Positions 15,927 to 23,861 of a stretch of 64,000 nt of DNA are shown piece after piece. The stretch's first letter is position 1. Each line of letters starts with the position of its first letter. The stretch lies in NCBI RefSeq assembly GCF_028890485.2, contig NZ_JARCHV010000002.1:1-64000 (forward strand). Direction: 5' to 3'. The notes below the pieces were generated by a model, which searched no databases, was not told where the DNA came from, and worked only from the letters and a program-made list of their open reading frames with translations. Source of the DNA: Planococcus sp. SK3692. GTDB taxonomy: Bacteria; Bacillota; Bacilli; Bacillales_A; Planococcaceae. The translations under genes and the position numbers were made by a program.

Positions 15927-16808
15927 ATGGAACTTCGCGTATTGCGCTACTTTATTGCGGTAGCGAAAGAACAAAATATTTCGGCTGCGGCCAAACAGCT
16001 GCATTTGTCTCAACCGACATTATCCCGGCAATTGAAAGAGCTGGAAGCGGAACTCGGAACGACTTTATTTGAGCGGGGAAACCGGAAAATCACCTTAACG
16101 GAAGAAGGGCTGTTCCTGTTCAATAAAGCAAAGGAAATCGTGGAACTGACCGAGAAAACCGAAGCCAATTTAAAGGGAACGAAGCAGGAGATTGGCGGGG
16201 AAGTTTATATTGGCGGCGGTGAAACCGAAGCGATGCGATTCATTGCGACAGCATGCAAAGAGCTGCTCGAAAACCACTCGGGCATCCGTTTCCATCTTTA
16301 TAGCGGCAATGCGGACGACATCACCGATAAATTGGAGAATGGCTTGCTGGATTTCGGTATTGTCATTGAACCGATGGATAAGCAGAGATACGATTATATA
16401 AAACTGCCAGCGACTGACCGTTGGGGCGTATTAATGCGAAAAGACAGCCCGCTCGCACAACGGCCGTTTATCCAGCCTGAAGATTTGATCGATAAGCCCT
16501 TGCTGATTTCTCGCCAAACGGCGGTCAGCAATGAAATGTCCGGCTGGTTCGGGAAAAATATTGAGGACCTGCGTGTGGTTGGAACTTACAATTTGATTTA
16601 CAACGCGGCATTGATGGTGGAAGAAAACATTGGCTATGCATTGTGTCTGGATAAGTTAGTGAATACTGGCGAAGACAGCAAACTGTGTTTTATCCCATTG
16701 CGCCCGAGACTAGAAGCGAACTTAAATATTATTTGGAAAAAGCATCAGGTTTTCTCCAGTGCAGCGAATTTGTTTTTGCAGCAACTTCGAATTCAGTTAC
16801 ACAACTAG
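15927..16808 (+). CDS. LysR-family transcriptional regulator
   Basis: A 293-residue regulator with the N-terminal winged helix ELRVLRYFIAVAKEQNISAAA, recognition segment LSQPTLSRQLKELE and a C-terminal periplasmic-binding-like effector domain. AAAAGGAGG precedes the ATG. It is divergent from the SDR/acetyltransferase operon, the usual arrangement for LysR control; the shared 120-base intergenic region contains a small hairpin TATGC/GCATA at 15892-15908. The effector is unknown. Confidence 0.92.
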   Translation: MELRVLRYFIAVAKEQNISAAAKQLHLSQPTLSRQLKELEAELGTTLFERGNRKITLTEEGLFLFNKAKEIVELTEKTEANLKGTKQEIGGEVYIGGGETEAMRFIATACKELLENHSGIRFHLYSGNADDITDKLENGLLDFGIVIEPMDKQRYDYIKLPATDRWGVLMRKDSPLAQRPFIQPEDLIDKPLLISRQTAVSNEMSGWFGKNIEDLRVVGTYNLIYNAALMVEENIGYALCLDKLVNTGEDSKLCFIPLRPRLEANLNIIWKKHQVFSSAANLFLQQLRIQLHN

Positions 16809-16824
16809 AGCTCTATAAATAGAA

Positions 16825-16857
16825 AAAACATCAAGCTTTAATTGGCTTGATGTTTTT
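16825..16857. terminator. Hairpin between LysR and sensor kinase genes
   Basis: ACATCAAGC and GCTTGATGT enclose a short loop and are flanked by A- and T-runs, so it can act in both directions. A copy with two loop changes lies at 19145-19178 on the other side of the kinase gene. The bases just after it, cttgtcgggaaac, resemble the left end of the MITE-like repeat. Confidence 0.85.
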
Positions 16858-16881
16858 TCTGCTTGTCGGGAAACTGAAATT

Positions 16882-18960
16882 TTATTTATCAGGCTCTCCA
16901 TTTGGCTCAGGTTCAACCGGAAACTTTGTGAAGAAGATGGTGCCTTCGGGTCCTGTTTCGATGGTGATCGTTGCGTTATGGCGTGCCGCCACGGCGTAAC
17001 AGATGCCCAGTCCGAGTCCAGTGCCTTCATCTTTTGTCGTGTAAAAAGGTGTGCCGATTTTATCGATAATGGCGGGATCGATGCCGCTGCCTTGATCTTG
17101 CACTGCCAGCACCACGGAATTGTCGTTTTCCGGATAAGTGCCGATGGTCAGTGTCTGGCCTTCGTCCATCGCTTCGAGTCCATTGCGGTATAAATTGATA
17201 ATCAATTGCCGGATTTCGTTATGATTCAGCAATAGTTCGGGTACTTCCTGTGTGTAAATATGGATCTGTTTGTTCTGATTGGCTGTATCGATTTTGATCA
17301 ACGGCGAAATGTCTTCAAGGATGGTGTTTATGCTCATCATTTTCATGTCCGAAGTCCGTGTATTGCCGACGGACAAAAATTCAGTGATGATGGCATTCGC
17401 CCGGTCCAATTCACCGATCATCAGATTGAAATGCGCAGCATGCGGCTGCAATTGCTCATTCGTTACCATCAGTTGGAGAAAACCGCGCACCGTCGTCATC
17501 GGATTGCGGATCTCGTGGCTGATTCCAGCTGCCATCTGGCCGATTAAATCCAAATTGGCGAGCCTTTTCAGTTCTTTCTCGTATTGCTTCTTTTCCTTGA
17601 TATTTTTCAGCACGCAGCAGATGCCGTCATCAAACGGATAGGCGGTCATTTCAAACCAGAAATCTTCCGCATCGGATTGCGACTCAAAGCGAACCGTCAA
17701 TCGATCATTCATGGCCCTGTGGAACTCATTGTAGGTGAGTGTATCGATAGTTTCCGGAAACACATCCCAAATGTTTTTGCCGAGCACTTCGTCCGCTTTC
17801 TTGCCTTTCGGTAAAAAAAGGTGTTGGTTGATATAGGTGTATTCCCAGTTTTTATTAAGCACAAAAAACCCGTCCGTGATGCTTTCAATGACGCTATTGA
17901 CCCGCTTATTAGCTGCATACAATGCACTCGTCCGCTCTTCGACCATTCCTTCCAATTGATCCATGTACAATAAATTCGAAAAAACCGGAGCGGTGGCTTC
18001 GATAACGGACTGCGCGAAGGGAATTTGCAAATCCACGGCGTCTTTTGCCGCTTCGCACTGGCATACCGCTGACACGACGCCATGGACTTTCCCCATAGAA
18101 ATCATCGGGAGCAGCAGCAATTCGTGTTGAGCATCCAGGTTTGTGCGAATCACTTCTTTTTGCAATACGGCACGTGCGACCAGTTCTGCATAAATGAAGT
18201 TTAGCCCCATTTTAGCGAGGTGTTGCTCCCAGTGCTGTTCGGTCATATCGTTGGCTGCCTGAAATTGGGTCGATGTAACGTCTTTAGTGCTCGGTACGTT
18301 GATGATATGGGCGGCGAAATCGCCGCCGCCCAATGCCCGTTTCAAATAGGCGAAGCAAATGTTCAGGCTTTGCTGGATCGTGGGGCAGAAAGATAGTTCA
18401 CGGGTAAGGTCGAGCAATAATTGCTTTTCCCTTAATAATTTCTCTTTTTGATTAAAGCTCTTCGCGTTTTGAATGGCGACCGCTGCCATATTTACATAAG
18501 CTTCGACACTTTCAATCTCTGATGGCGTCAAATTCATCGGAGTGCCGTAATTGAACAAGAACACCATCCCCATAAAGTCCGTTTCATAGGAAATCGGAAG
18601 CGCCAATAGGGACTTGATTTGGAAGGCGCCTACTGGCTTCAAGTCCGGCCGGTTGTCTGTTGTTGTATCCGCAATATAAATGGTTTTCCGTGTCGCTATC
18701 AATTCCGCTGCCAAATTGTCTGTTTTTGGATCGATCACTTGAGATTGCAGCGTCACGCCGCTCATCATCTCCGGCTTTCCTGCAAAGCCGCGATACGTGC
18801 CATCGCCTTGTGGCAAAAAGATGCCGACAGAATCGCATCGGACGATTTCCTCGGAAATGGCCGTCGTGACCTGCTGCAGAACTTCATGCAAGTCGAGCTT
18901 CGTATTTACAATGCGTGTGATGTTCGCAAGCCTTGAATACCGCGATTGATCATTCACCAT
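16882..18960 (-). CDS. Cytosolic GAF-GAF-PAS sensor histidine kinase
   Basis: A 692-residue soluble kinase with no membrane helix. An N-terminal GAF domain (about 10-170) is followed by a second GAF-like region (about 185-345), a coiled coil, a PAS domain (about 360-465), then HisKA with ISHEIRNPM (phospho-acceptor about His482) and a HATPase_c domain with N-box NLYRNGLEAM, DQGSGI and GTGLGLGIC. The layout is similar to KinA/ResE-like small-molecule or redox sensors. No response regulator is adjacent, so it is an orphan kinase. Near-identical terminator hairpins bracket it. Confidence 0.9.
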   Translation of the reverse strand: MVNDQSRYSRLANITRIVNTKLDLHEVLQQVTTAISEEIVRCDSVGIFLPQGDGTYRGFAGKPEMMSGVTLQSQVIDPKTDNLAAELIATRKTIYIADTTTDNRPDLKPVGAFQIKSLLALPISYETDFMGMVFLFNYGTPMNLTPSEIESVEAYVNMAAVAIQNAKSFNQKEKLLREKQLLLDLTRELSFCPTIQQSLNICFAYLKRALGGGDFAAHIINVPSTKDVTSTQFQAANDMTEQHWEQHLAKMGLNFIYAELVARAVLQKEVIRTNLDAQHELLLLPMISMGKVHGVVSAVCQCEAAKDAVDLQIPFAQSVIEATAPVFSNLLYMDQLEGMVEERTSALYAANKRVNSVIESITDGFFVLNKNWEYTYINQHLFLPKGKKADEVLGKNIWDVFPETIDTLTYNEFHRAMNDRLTVRFESQSDAEDFWFEMTAYPFDDGICCVLKNIKEKKQYEKELKRLANLDLIGQMAAGISHEIRNPMTTVRGFLQLMVTNEQLQPHAAHFNLMIGELDRANAIITEFLSVGNTRTSDMKMMSINTILEDISPLIKIDTANQNKQIHIYTQEVPELLLNHNEIRQLIINLYRNGLEAMDEGQTLTIGTYPENDNSVVLAVQDQGSGIDPAIIDKIGTPFYTTKDEGTGLGLGICYAVAARHNATITIETGPEGTIFFTKFPVEPEPNGEPDK

Positions 18961-19144
18961 AGTATGTCTCCATTCTCCCCAATTGATCGTTGGGGCCTAT
19001 CTGCAAGTGCTTTTAAACTTCTTTCCGAATCACTTTATGTCTGTCTACAATATTACTATATCTGTGTAGTTACAATCCTTTTATTTGTTATTAATGTTTG
19101 TCTAAAATTTTCCTTTTGAATAGGGAAGGGATTCCCGGCAATCT

Positions 19145-19178
19145 AAAAAAACATCAAGCTTTGATTAGCTTGATGTTT
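19145..19178 (-). terminator. Terminator of the nhaC gene
   Basis: A hairpin nearly identical to 16825-16857 (two changes in the loop region). On the minus strand it ends in a T-run, seven bases after the antiporter stop. Confidence 0.85.
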
Positions 19179-19184
19179 CCTGCG

Positions 19185-20654
19185 TTAGGTCAGGACAGAA
19201 TCTGATGTGTCGCTGCCGTCGGTTTTTGCTGATTGCCGTGCTTCTTTTTCTTCCAGCGCTTTTAATTCCTGTTCGGTCAAGAATTCGACTTTCAAGCCGA
19301 AGAATGCCATGAAGATGGAGATAATTGGCACGGTATAATTCAAGATCGCGTAAGGGGCGTAAGCGAATGTGCTGACGCCGAGTGTCGCTACGATAAACAC
19401 GCCGCATGTATTCCAAGGAATCAAAGGCGAAGTGACGGTGCCGCCGTCTTCCAATGCCCGCGATAAGTTTTTCGAATGCAATTTTTTGTCTCTATACGCT
19501 TTGGCGTACATTCTTCCCGGGAGAAGGATTGATATGTATTGTTCAGAAGCGGTCGCATTCGTGAAAAAGGCGGAAACGATTGTCGCCGCAATCAGGCTTC
19601 CCGCTGATTTCGCGACTTTAAGGATTTGGTTGACGATGGCTTGCAGCATCCCGACTTGTTCCATGATACCGCCGAAGATCATCGCGACAATCGTCAAGGA
19701 CACGGTATACATCATCGACTCGATGCCGCCGCGATTGAATAGATTGTCGACCATTTCATTGCCGCTCGAAATCACGAAGCCGTCGTGAAGCGTATTGACG
19801 GCATCCGCTACACTGCCGCCTTGGATAAACACGTAGCATAGCCAACCGAGCAGCACGCCGATCGTTAAGGCCGGCAGTGCAGGAACTTTTTTCGCTACCA
19901 ACACAATGACCGCAAGCGGCACGAGCAAAAGCCACGGAGAAATCACAAAATTACTTTCCAATGCGGAAAGGATGCTGTTGATATTGCCGATATCCACCGC
20001 AGTACCGGCAAACTGCCTGCCGATGATAAAGTAAACGACTAACGCAATGATGAGGCCGGGAATCGTCGTATACACCATATGCTTGATATGCGTGAACAAA
20101 GGCGTTTCGGTAATTCCGGCCGCCAAATTGGTCGTATCAGACAGCGGAGACATTTTGTCGCCGAAATAAGCTCCGGAAATGACAGCGCCCGCTACCATGG
20201 CGGCCGGGATTCCCATGCTCACGCCGATGCCCATTCCTGCAACGCCAATCGTGCCCATCGTCGACCACGAACTGCCGATGGCCAAAGTGACGATTGCGCA
20301 GATGATGCAGATGGTCACGAGGAATAGGGAAGGGGTGATGATTTTCAATCCATAATAGATCATCGTGGCCACAATCCCGCCGCCGATCCAAGCCCCGATG
20401 ATCAAACCGACGAGTATGATGATGACAATTGCCGGAAGCGCCATGCGGATGCCTTTATAGGCGCCTTCTTCGATGATTTCCCATTTGTATCCGTAGCGCC
20501 AGCCAATCAAAGCGGCAATGGCCGCACCAATCAATAATGGGATATGCGGGCTGCCGCCAAATTTGATGATCGTAATTGCCATGATGCTGATCATGACGAT
20601 GAAGGGAATTAACGCCATAACAAAAGGAATTTCTATTTTCTGTTGATTTTTCAT
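19185..20654 (-). CDS. nhaC: Na+/H+ antiporter, NhaC family
   Basis: A 489-residue secondary transporter with about eleven to twelve membrane segments. Characteristic segments are GSSWSTMGTIGVAGMGIG, SGAYFGDKMSPLSDTTNLAAG and SGSEQY-like NATASEQYISILLPGRM, all typical of NhaC. It would exchange internal Na+ for H+ (or malate/lactate in some NhaC homologues such as MleN/YqkI). I used ATG 20654 after GAGGAG. The cytosolic tail is charged and Ser/Asp-rich. Monocistronic, with its own terminator. Confidence 0.9.
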   Translation of the reverse strand: MKNQQKIEIPFVMALIPFIVMISIMAITIIKFGGSPHIPLLIGAAIAALIGWRYGYKWEIIEEGAYKGIRMALPAIVIIILVGLIIGAWIGGGIVATMIYYGLKIITPSLFLVTICIICAIVTLAIGSSWSTMGTIGVAGMGIGVSMGIPAAMVAGAVISGAYFGDKMSPLSDTTNLAAGITETPLFTHIKHMVYTTIPGLIIALVVYFIIGRQFAGTAVDIGNINSILSALESNFVISPWLLLVPLAVIVLVAKKVPALPALTIGVLLGWLCYVFIQGGSVADAVNTLHDGFVISSGNEMVDNLFNRGGIESMMYTVSLTIVAMIFGGIMEQVGMLQAIVNQILKVAKSAGSLIAATIVSAFFTNATASEQYISILLPGRMYAKAYRDKKLHSKNLSRALEDGGTVTSPLIPWNTCGVFIVATLGVSTFAYAPYAILNYTVPIISIFMAFFGLKVEFLTEQELKALEEKEARQSAKTDGSDTSDSVLT

Positions 20655-20840
20655 GGTTCGTCTCCTCAATGCAAGATAATGAAAGCCTTTTCAACTATTT
20701 TGCCATGAGCTCCGAAGAGGGGCAAATGATTTTTTCAAAAATTTAAAAATCTAAAATTTTTGCGCAAAATATTTTTGCGCTATTTTGAAAGTGATTTTTA
20801 TTTGACGAGTATCCCGTAGCATGGTGATTGTAGGTGATTG

Positions 20841-20878
20841 AAAAAGAGGCCCAGCCCGTTATGAATGGACTGAGCTTC
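20841..20878 (-). terminator. Terminator of the ABC permease operon
   Basis: GAGGCCCAGCCC pairs imperfectly with GGACTGAGCTTC; on the minus strand the stem is followed by TTTTT. The stretch 20700-20840 also contains a GCGCAAAAATATTTTGCGC-like hairpin in the nhaC leader. Confidence 0.65.
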
Positions 20879-20901
20879 TGTAGTGCGCAAAGGGAACCCG
20901 C

Positions 20902-21669
20902 TTACTGTTTGTTCAGATTGATTTTGGCCAGCCAAAGGTTAAACACAATAAACATTCCGCACGACAGGATGCTGAAATGATTGACCTCGCGACCCGGCAG
21001 CAAGTAGTTTTCTGCGACGTTCAAGATTCCGCCTGGTGACAATTGAAACGCCAGTTGGTTAAAGCCTTTAATCAGGATAAAGAAAATGGAGGCGGCAATG
21101 GTCGCGACCGCAATCAGGATTGGCCCCTTGATGAATGTGCTGATCAAGATCGCTAGGCTAATAACGTAGAGAATCCACAAACTGTACATCAAAAGGAATA
21201 ACGAGAAATCGGAAAAAGAGAACGAACCGAATAAGAAAATGGTATAGCCGTAGGAAACGATGGCTCCAATGGCAATGGCGAACATGCTGATGAGCCAGTG
21301 GCCAGCAAGCTTTGACATCAGGTAAGATTGCAGCGAAACCGGGCGGGTCAAGATAAAGTCCTGCATGCCGCTATTACGGTCGGAGGCAATGAGCCCCATG
21401 AAACTGATGATTAAAATGATGAGCCCGATTTGGTTAAATTGGCCGGAAATGGTCGACAGCAAAACTTCTCCGGAACTCGGCACCGGCCGGTTCGGGTCGA
21501 TCGTTATGCCGTCTGCACCGCCTACGTTTTCGAGGATTACGTCCATATAGTTATGGACCAAAGGCTGGGTGACGCCCAAGATGACGAAAAACAAGTTCAG
21601 CCAAATGAACTTGTATTCTTTTGCGGCTTCGGCCAGCTCTGTACGGGTGAGTGTATAAAAGTTGGTCAT
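20902..21669 (-). CDS. ABC-2 type transporter permease
   Basis: A 255-residue membrane subunit with six predicted helices: one near residue 25, then the pair around 80-100 and 118-145, and three in the C-terminal half. The motif DRNSGMQDFILTRPVSLQSYLMSKL is the usual cytosolic loop of NosY/YtrC-like ABC-2 permeases. Its ATG overlaps the ancestral TGA of the upstream ATPase reading frame (ATGA), but that frame now stops 78 bases earlier at an in-frame TAA, which may weaken translational coupling. Substrate unknown. Confidence 0.85.
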   Translation of the reverse strand: MTNFYTLTRTELAEAAKEYKFIWLNLFFVILGVTQPLVHNYMDVILENVGGADGITIDPNRPVPSSGEVLLSTISGQFNQIGLIILIISFMGLIASDRNSGMQDFILTRPVSLQSYLMSKLAGHWLISMFAIAIGAIVSYGYTIFLFGSFSFSDFSLFLLMYSLWILYVISLAILISTFIKGPILIAVATIAASIFFILIKGFNQLAFQLSPGGILNVAENYLLPGREVNHFSILSCGMFIVFNLWLAKINLNKQ

Positions 21670-21743
21670 GTGTCCGACACCATCTCCAGGAAAATTTCCT
21701 CGATTCCTTTTTCATAAAACTCGATGGACTTGACATCCAGCTC

Positions 21744-22556
21744 TTATGCATCCATGTCATTAACGACTTTTTTCAAATCAAGTTGTTCAGTCCCTGTCAA
21801 AAGGAAAGCGGAGGGTGACAGGCGTTCAATATGCGCCACGCCATCACCGGCCCAAATACCGCTTGCTGGTGGAGTCTTCGCTGTCTTCACCAAGATCTGT
21901 TTGCGGTCGGCCTGTTGAAGTTGGCTGTCGATGGTTCCCGCAATCACGCCATCTTTGATCACGATGTAGCGGTCGCAAAATTCGCTGGCATCGTCCAGGA
22001 TATGTGTGGAAATGATGATCGTCGTTCGTTTCTTCAAGCGGGCGATCAATTTTTTCACTTCGTTCCGGCCGATCGGATCGAGTGCCGAGACCGGTTCATC
22101 CAAAATCAACAATTGTGGCTCGTGCAAAATGGCTTGTGCGATTCCGAGCCGCTGCTTCATCCCGCCGGATAATTGTTCCACTTTATAGCTTTCTTTACCC
22201 TTCAGCCCAACTTCCTCCAACACCGCAGGGATAGCCTCCTGTAAAACTGCCGCATCCAGGCCAGACAGTTTTCCGAAGAAGCGAAGCGATTCCGCGCAGC
22301 TCATCCACGGCTTGAAGTCTGTATGTTGGGACAAATAGCCGATAGCTTGCTTGTGTTCTGCAATGGGCTTGGAATGGAAGGTGATGTTTCCTTGTTCATA
22401 GTGTAAAACGCCAGTCATGCATTTAATAAGTGTCGTTTTGCCGGCACCATTTGGCCCCAGTAAGCCGACGCATTCCCCCTGTGCAACCGTAAAAGAGACA
22501 TCGCTCAAGATTTTTCGTTTTTTGATCGTCTTATGAAGCTTCTCGACTGTAATCAT
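21744..22556 (-). CDS. ABC transporter ATP-binding protein, C-terminus cut by an in-frame stop
   Basis: A 270-residue ATPase of the ABC-2 (CcmA/YtrB) type. Walker A GPNGAGKTT, Q-loop YLSQHTD, signature LSGGMKQR, Walker B LLILDEPVSALD and H-loop STHIL are all intact. The start is ATG 22556; the longer upstream reading lies within the neighbouring gene. After VNDMDA comes TAA, and the same frame then continues for 25 codons (ELDVKSIEFYEKGIEEIF and onward) to a TGA overlapping the permease start. That tail is typical of these ATPases, so the TAA looks like a nonsense mutation. The ATPase core should still fold. Confidence 0.85.
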   Translation of the reverse strand: MITVEKLHKTIKKRKILSDVSFTVAQGECVGLLGPNGAGKTTLIKCMTGVLHYEQGNITFHSKPIAEHKQAIGYLSQHTDFKPWMSCAESLRFFGKLSGLDAAVLQEAIPAVLEEVGLKGKESYKVEQLSGGMKQRLGIAQAILHEPQLLILDEPVSALDPIGRNEVKKLIARLKKRTTIIISTHILDDASEFCDRYIVIKDGVIAGTIDSQLQQADRKQILVKTAKTPPASGIWAGDGVAHIERLSPSAFLLTGTEQLDLKKVVNDMDA

Positions 22557-22782
22557 GGCGAATGACCTTCCTTCCGATGACCAGATACAAGATCGGCCCC
22601 AATGATTGGAACAATAAGATGGCGGCGAGCCAAGCATACGGTGCCGCAATCCGGTCTTTCCGCTTAAACCAGTCGTACAGCGCGACGCCAATGAGCAATA
22701 AGTTGAAAACGATAATGGGCAAGGCGAATGGAAGAATCCGACCCCAATCAATTTCCAGTAAAGCAGTAATATCAGTATTCAT
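22531..22782 (-). CDS. PLDc_N-type small membrane protein
   Basis: An 83-residue protein with two helices and the motif YAWLAAILLFQSLGPILYLVIGR, the hallmark of the phospholipase D nuclease N-terminal (PLDc_N) domain, which occurs alone in many ABC operons of Bacillota. I used ATG 22782 after AAAGGGTG. Its end overlaps the ATPase start by 26 bases, so it is the first gene of a three-gene operon with the ATPase and permease. The domain may aid membrane placement; no enzyme activity is expected. Confidence 0.8.
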   Translation of the reverse strand: MNTDITALLEIDWGRILPFALPIIVFNLLLIGVALYDWFKRKDRIAAPYAWLAAILLFQSLGPILYLVIGRKVIRHDYSREAS

Positions 22783-22796
22783 ATTTATCACCCTTT

Positions 22797-22824
22797 CTAT
22801 TATCATTATCAATAATGATAATAG
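22797..22824. promoter_or_regulatory. Perfect 28-bp palindrome, operator candidate
   Basis: CTATTATCATTAT, two bases, then ATAATGATAATAG. It lies 15-42 bases before the start of the PLDc_N/ABC operon and in the space shared with the divergent HTH regulator. It is the best candidate binding site for that regulator. It vaguely resembles Fur-type boxes but does not match their 7-1-7 layout. Confidence 0.6.
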
Positions 22825-22961
22825 AAACGTCAACTACTTTATGCATGCCCAACTTTTTCAGTTTGTACATACTCCTGGATAAGCATTTGACGGAAGTTGG
22901 TAAAACACCTGAAAGAATATATAATAGCTAATTAAGCGCACTCAAAAAGGGGACATTGCAC

Positions 22962-23480
22962 ATGGAATTTGATTTATTTAAAAACCAGGTCAGGTTTAAA
23001 ATCGCATTGGAGTTGATCGATGTTGAAGAAGGTTTATCGATCCTGCAACTGAATAAACTATTGAAAGAAGTGTCACAAGCCACTTTATACAGACACGTGA
23101 ATTCCATGGTGGAGGATGATTTGCTGAAAGTGGTGGGCATTAACCGCAGCGGGAAAGTGGAAGAAAAACTCTATGCGTTGAACACTCAAGCTTATAAAGT
23201 GAGCCAGGAAGATTGGCAATCGGCCACGTATAGCGAGAGAATGCGGTTCATCACCTACTATTTCATGTACATTGTGCAAAACTATAAAAACTATCATGAG
23301 CGCAGCGTAGAAGGGCAGACTCAGGATCAATCGACATTTTCTTTAGTGAAGTTGAATCTGACAGACGAATCCTTTAACGAGTTTCAATCAGAACTCAGTT
23401 CGTTGATGGAAAAATACTATCATGCGCAGGAGACGGAACAAGGGACCGAGCGCACTGTTTCGTTGGTGATTATTCCATAA
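22962..23480 (+). CDS. Winged-helix transcriptional regulator
   Basis: A 172-residue protein. The N-terminal 75 residues form an ArsR-like winged helix: FKIALELIDVEEGLSILQL, then LLKEVSQATLYRHVNSMVEDDLLKVV. The C-terminal region (helical, with SERMRFITYYFMYIVQNY) is like that of YdfI/HTH_20-type regulators found beside ABC transporters. ATG 22962 follows AAGGGG; a TTG two codons earlier is possible. It is divergent from the PLDc_N-ABC operon across a perfect palindrome and probably represses it. Confidence 0.8.
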   Translation: MEFDLFKNQVRFKIALELIDVEEGLSILQLNKLLKEVSQATLYRHVNSMVEDDLLKVVGINRSGKVEEKLYALNTQAYKVSQEDWQSATYSERMRFITYYFMYIVQNYKNYHERSVEGQTQDQSTFSLVKLNLTDESFNEFQSELSSLMEKYYHAQETEQGTERTVSLVIIP

Positions 23481-23503
23481 TCCGATAAAAATATGAACGC
23501 AAT

Positions 23504-23535
23504 AAAGCACAGCTGAATGGAATCAGCTGTGCTTT
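23504..23535. repeat. Terminator hairpin, left copy of a 32-bp direct repeat
   Basis: AAAGCACAGCTGA and TCAGCTGTGCTTT form a perfect stem. It ends the HTH regulator transcript. An identical copy is at 23769-23800, immediately beyond the MITE-like element. Confidence 0.9.
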
Positions 23536-23768
23536 CAAGCTGTCGAGAAACCCTTGAAAAGCGTATTTTCCGAAGCTTAGCGCTCGCTTTCCATGGGGCG
23601 GGAATCGAGCCTCCTCGTCACTTCGTTCCTGCGGGGTCTCTCAAACCCGCTATTCCCATAGGAGTCGAGCGAACGCTTCTCCAAATACTGAGATAATTCG
23701 TTGTTTTTTAATTGTGGAATAGTATCACACTCTTTTTATAGGAGTTTATAGACTTCTTCAACACTCTA
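23536..23768 (+). mobile_element. MITE-like repeat, copy 2 (full length)
   Basis: A 233-base noncoding element. The left end reads CTGTCGAGAAA and the right end, complemented, AGTGTTGAAGAA; these are imperfect terminal inverted repeats (TGTCGAGAA against TGTTGAAGAA). The interior carries GC-rich blocks shared with copy 1. It is flanked by perfect 32-base direct repeats that are the complete terminator hairpin of the neighbouring gene, as though insertion duplicated the hairpin. Confidence 0.8.
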
Positions 23769-23800
23769 AAAGCACAGCTGAATGGAATCAGCTGTGCTTT
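23769..23800. repeat. Terminator hairpin, right copy of the 32-bp direct repeat
   Basis: Identical to 23504-23535. In this position it can serve as the terminator of the leftward M4 protease gene. Confidence 0.9.
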
Positions 23801-23861
23801 ATTTGTTGATAGGGCAGTGATGCGCAAATGAAAGCTGCGTTATGTTGCTTTGGCCGATCGA

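Noticed and set aside
22557..22751. N-terminal extension of the ABC ATPase to 22751
   Set aside because: It reads the PLDc_N gene in another frame; ATG 22556 begins the conserved domain.
22797..22824. Fur/PerR box
   Set aside because: AT-rich and similar in parts, but the half-site spacing does not fit the 7-1-7 layout and the operon has no iron link.
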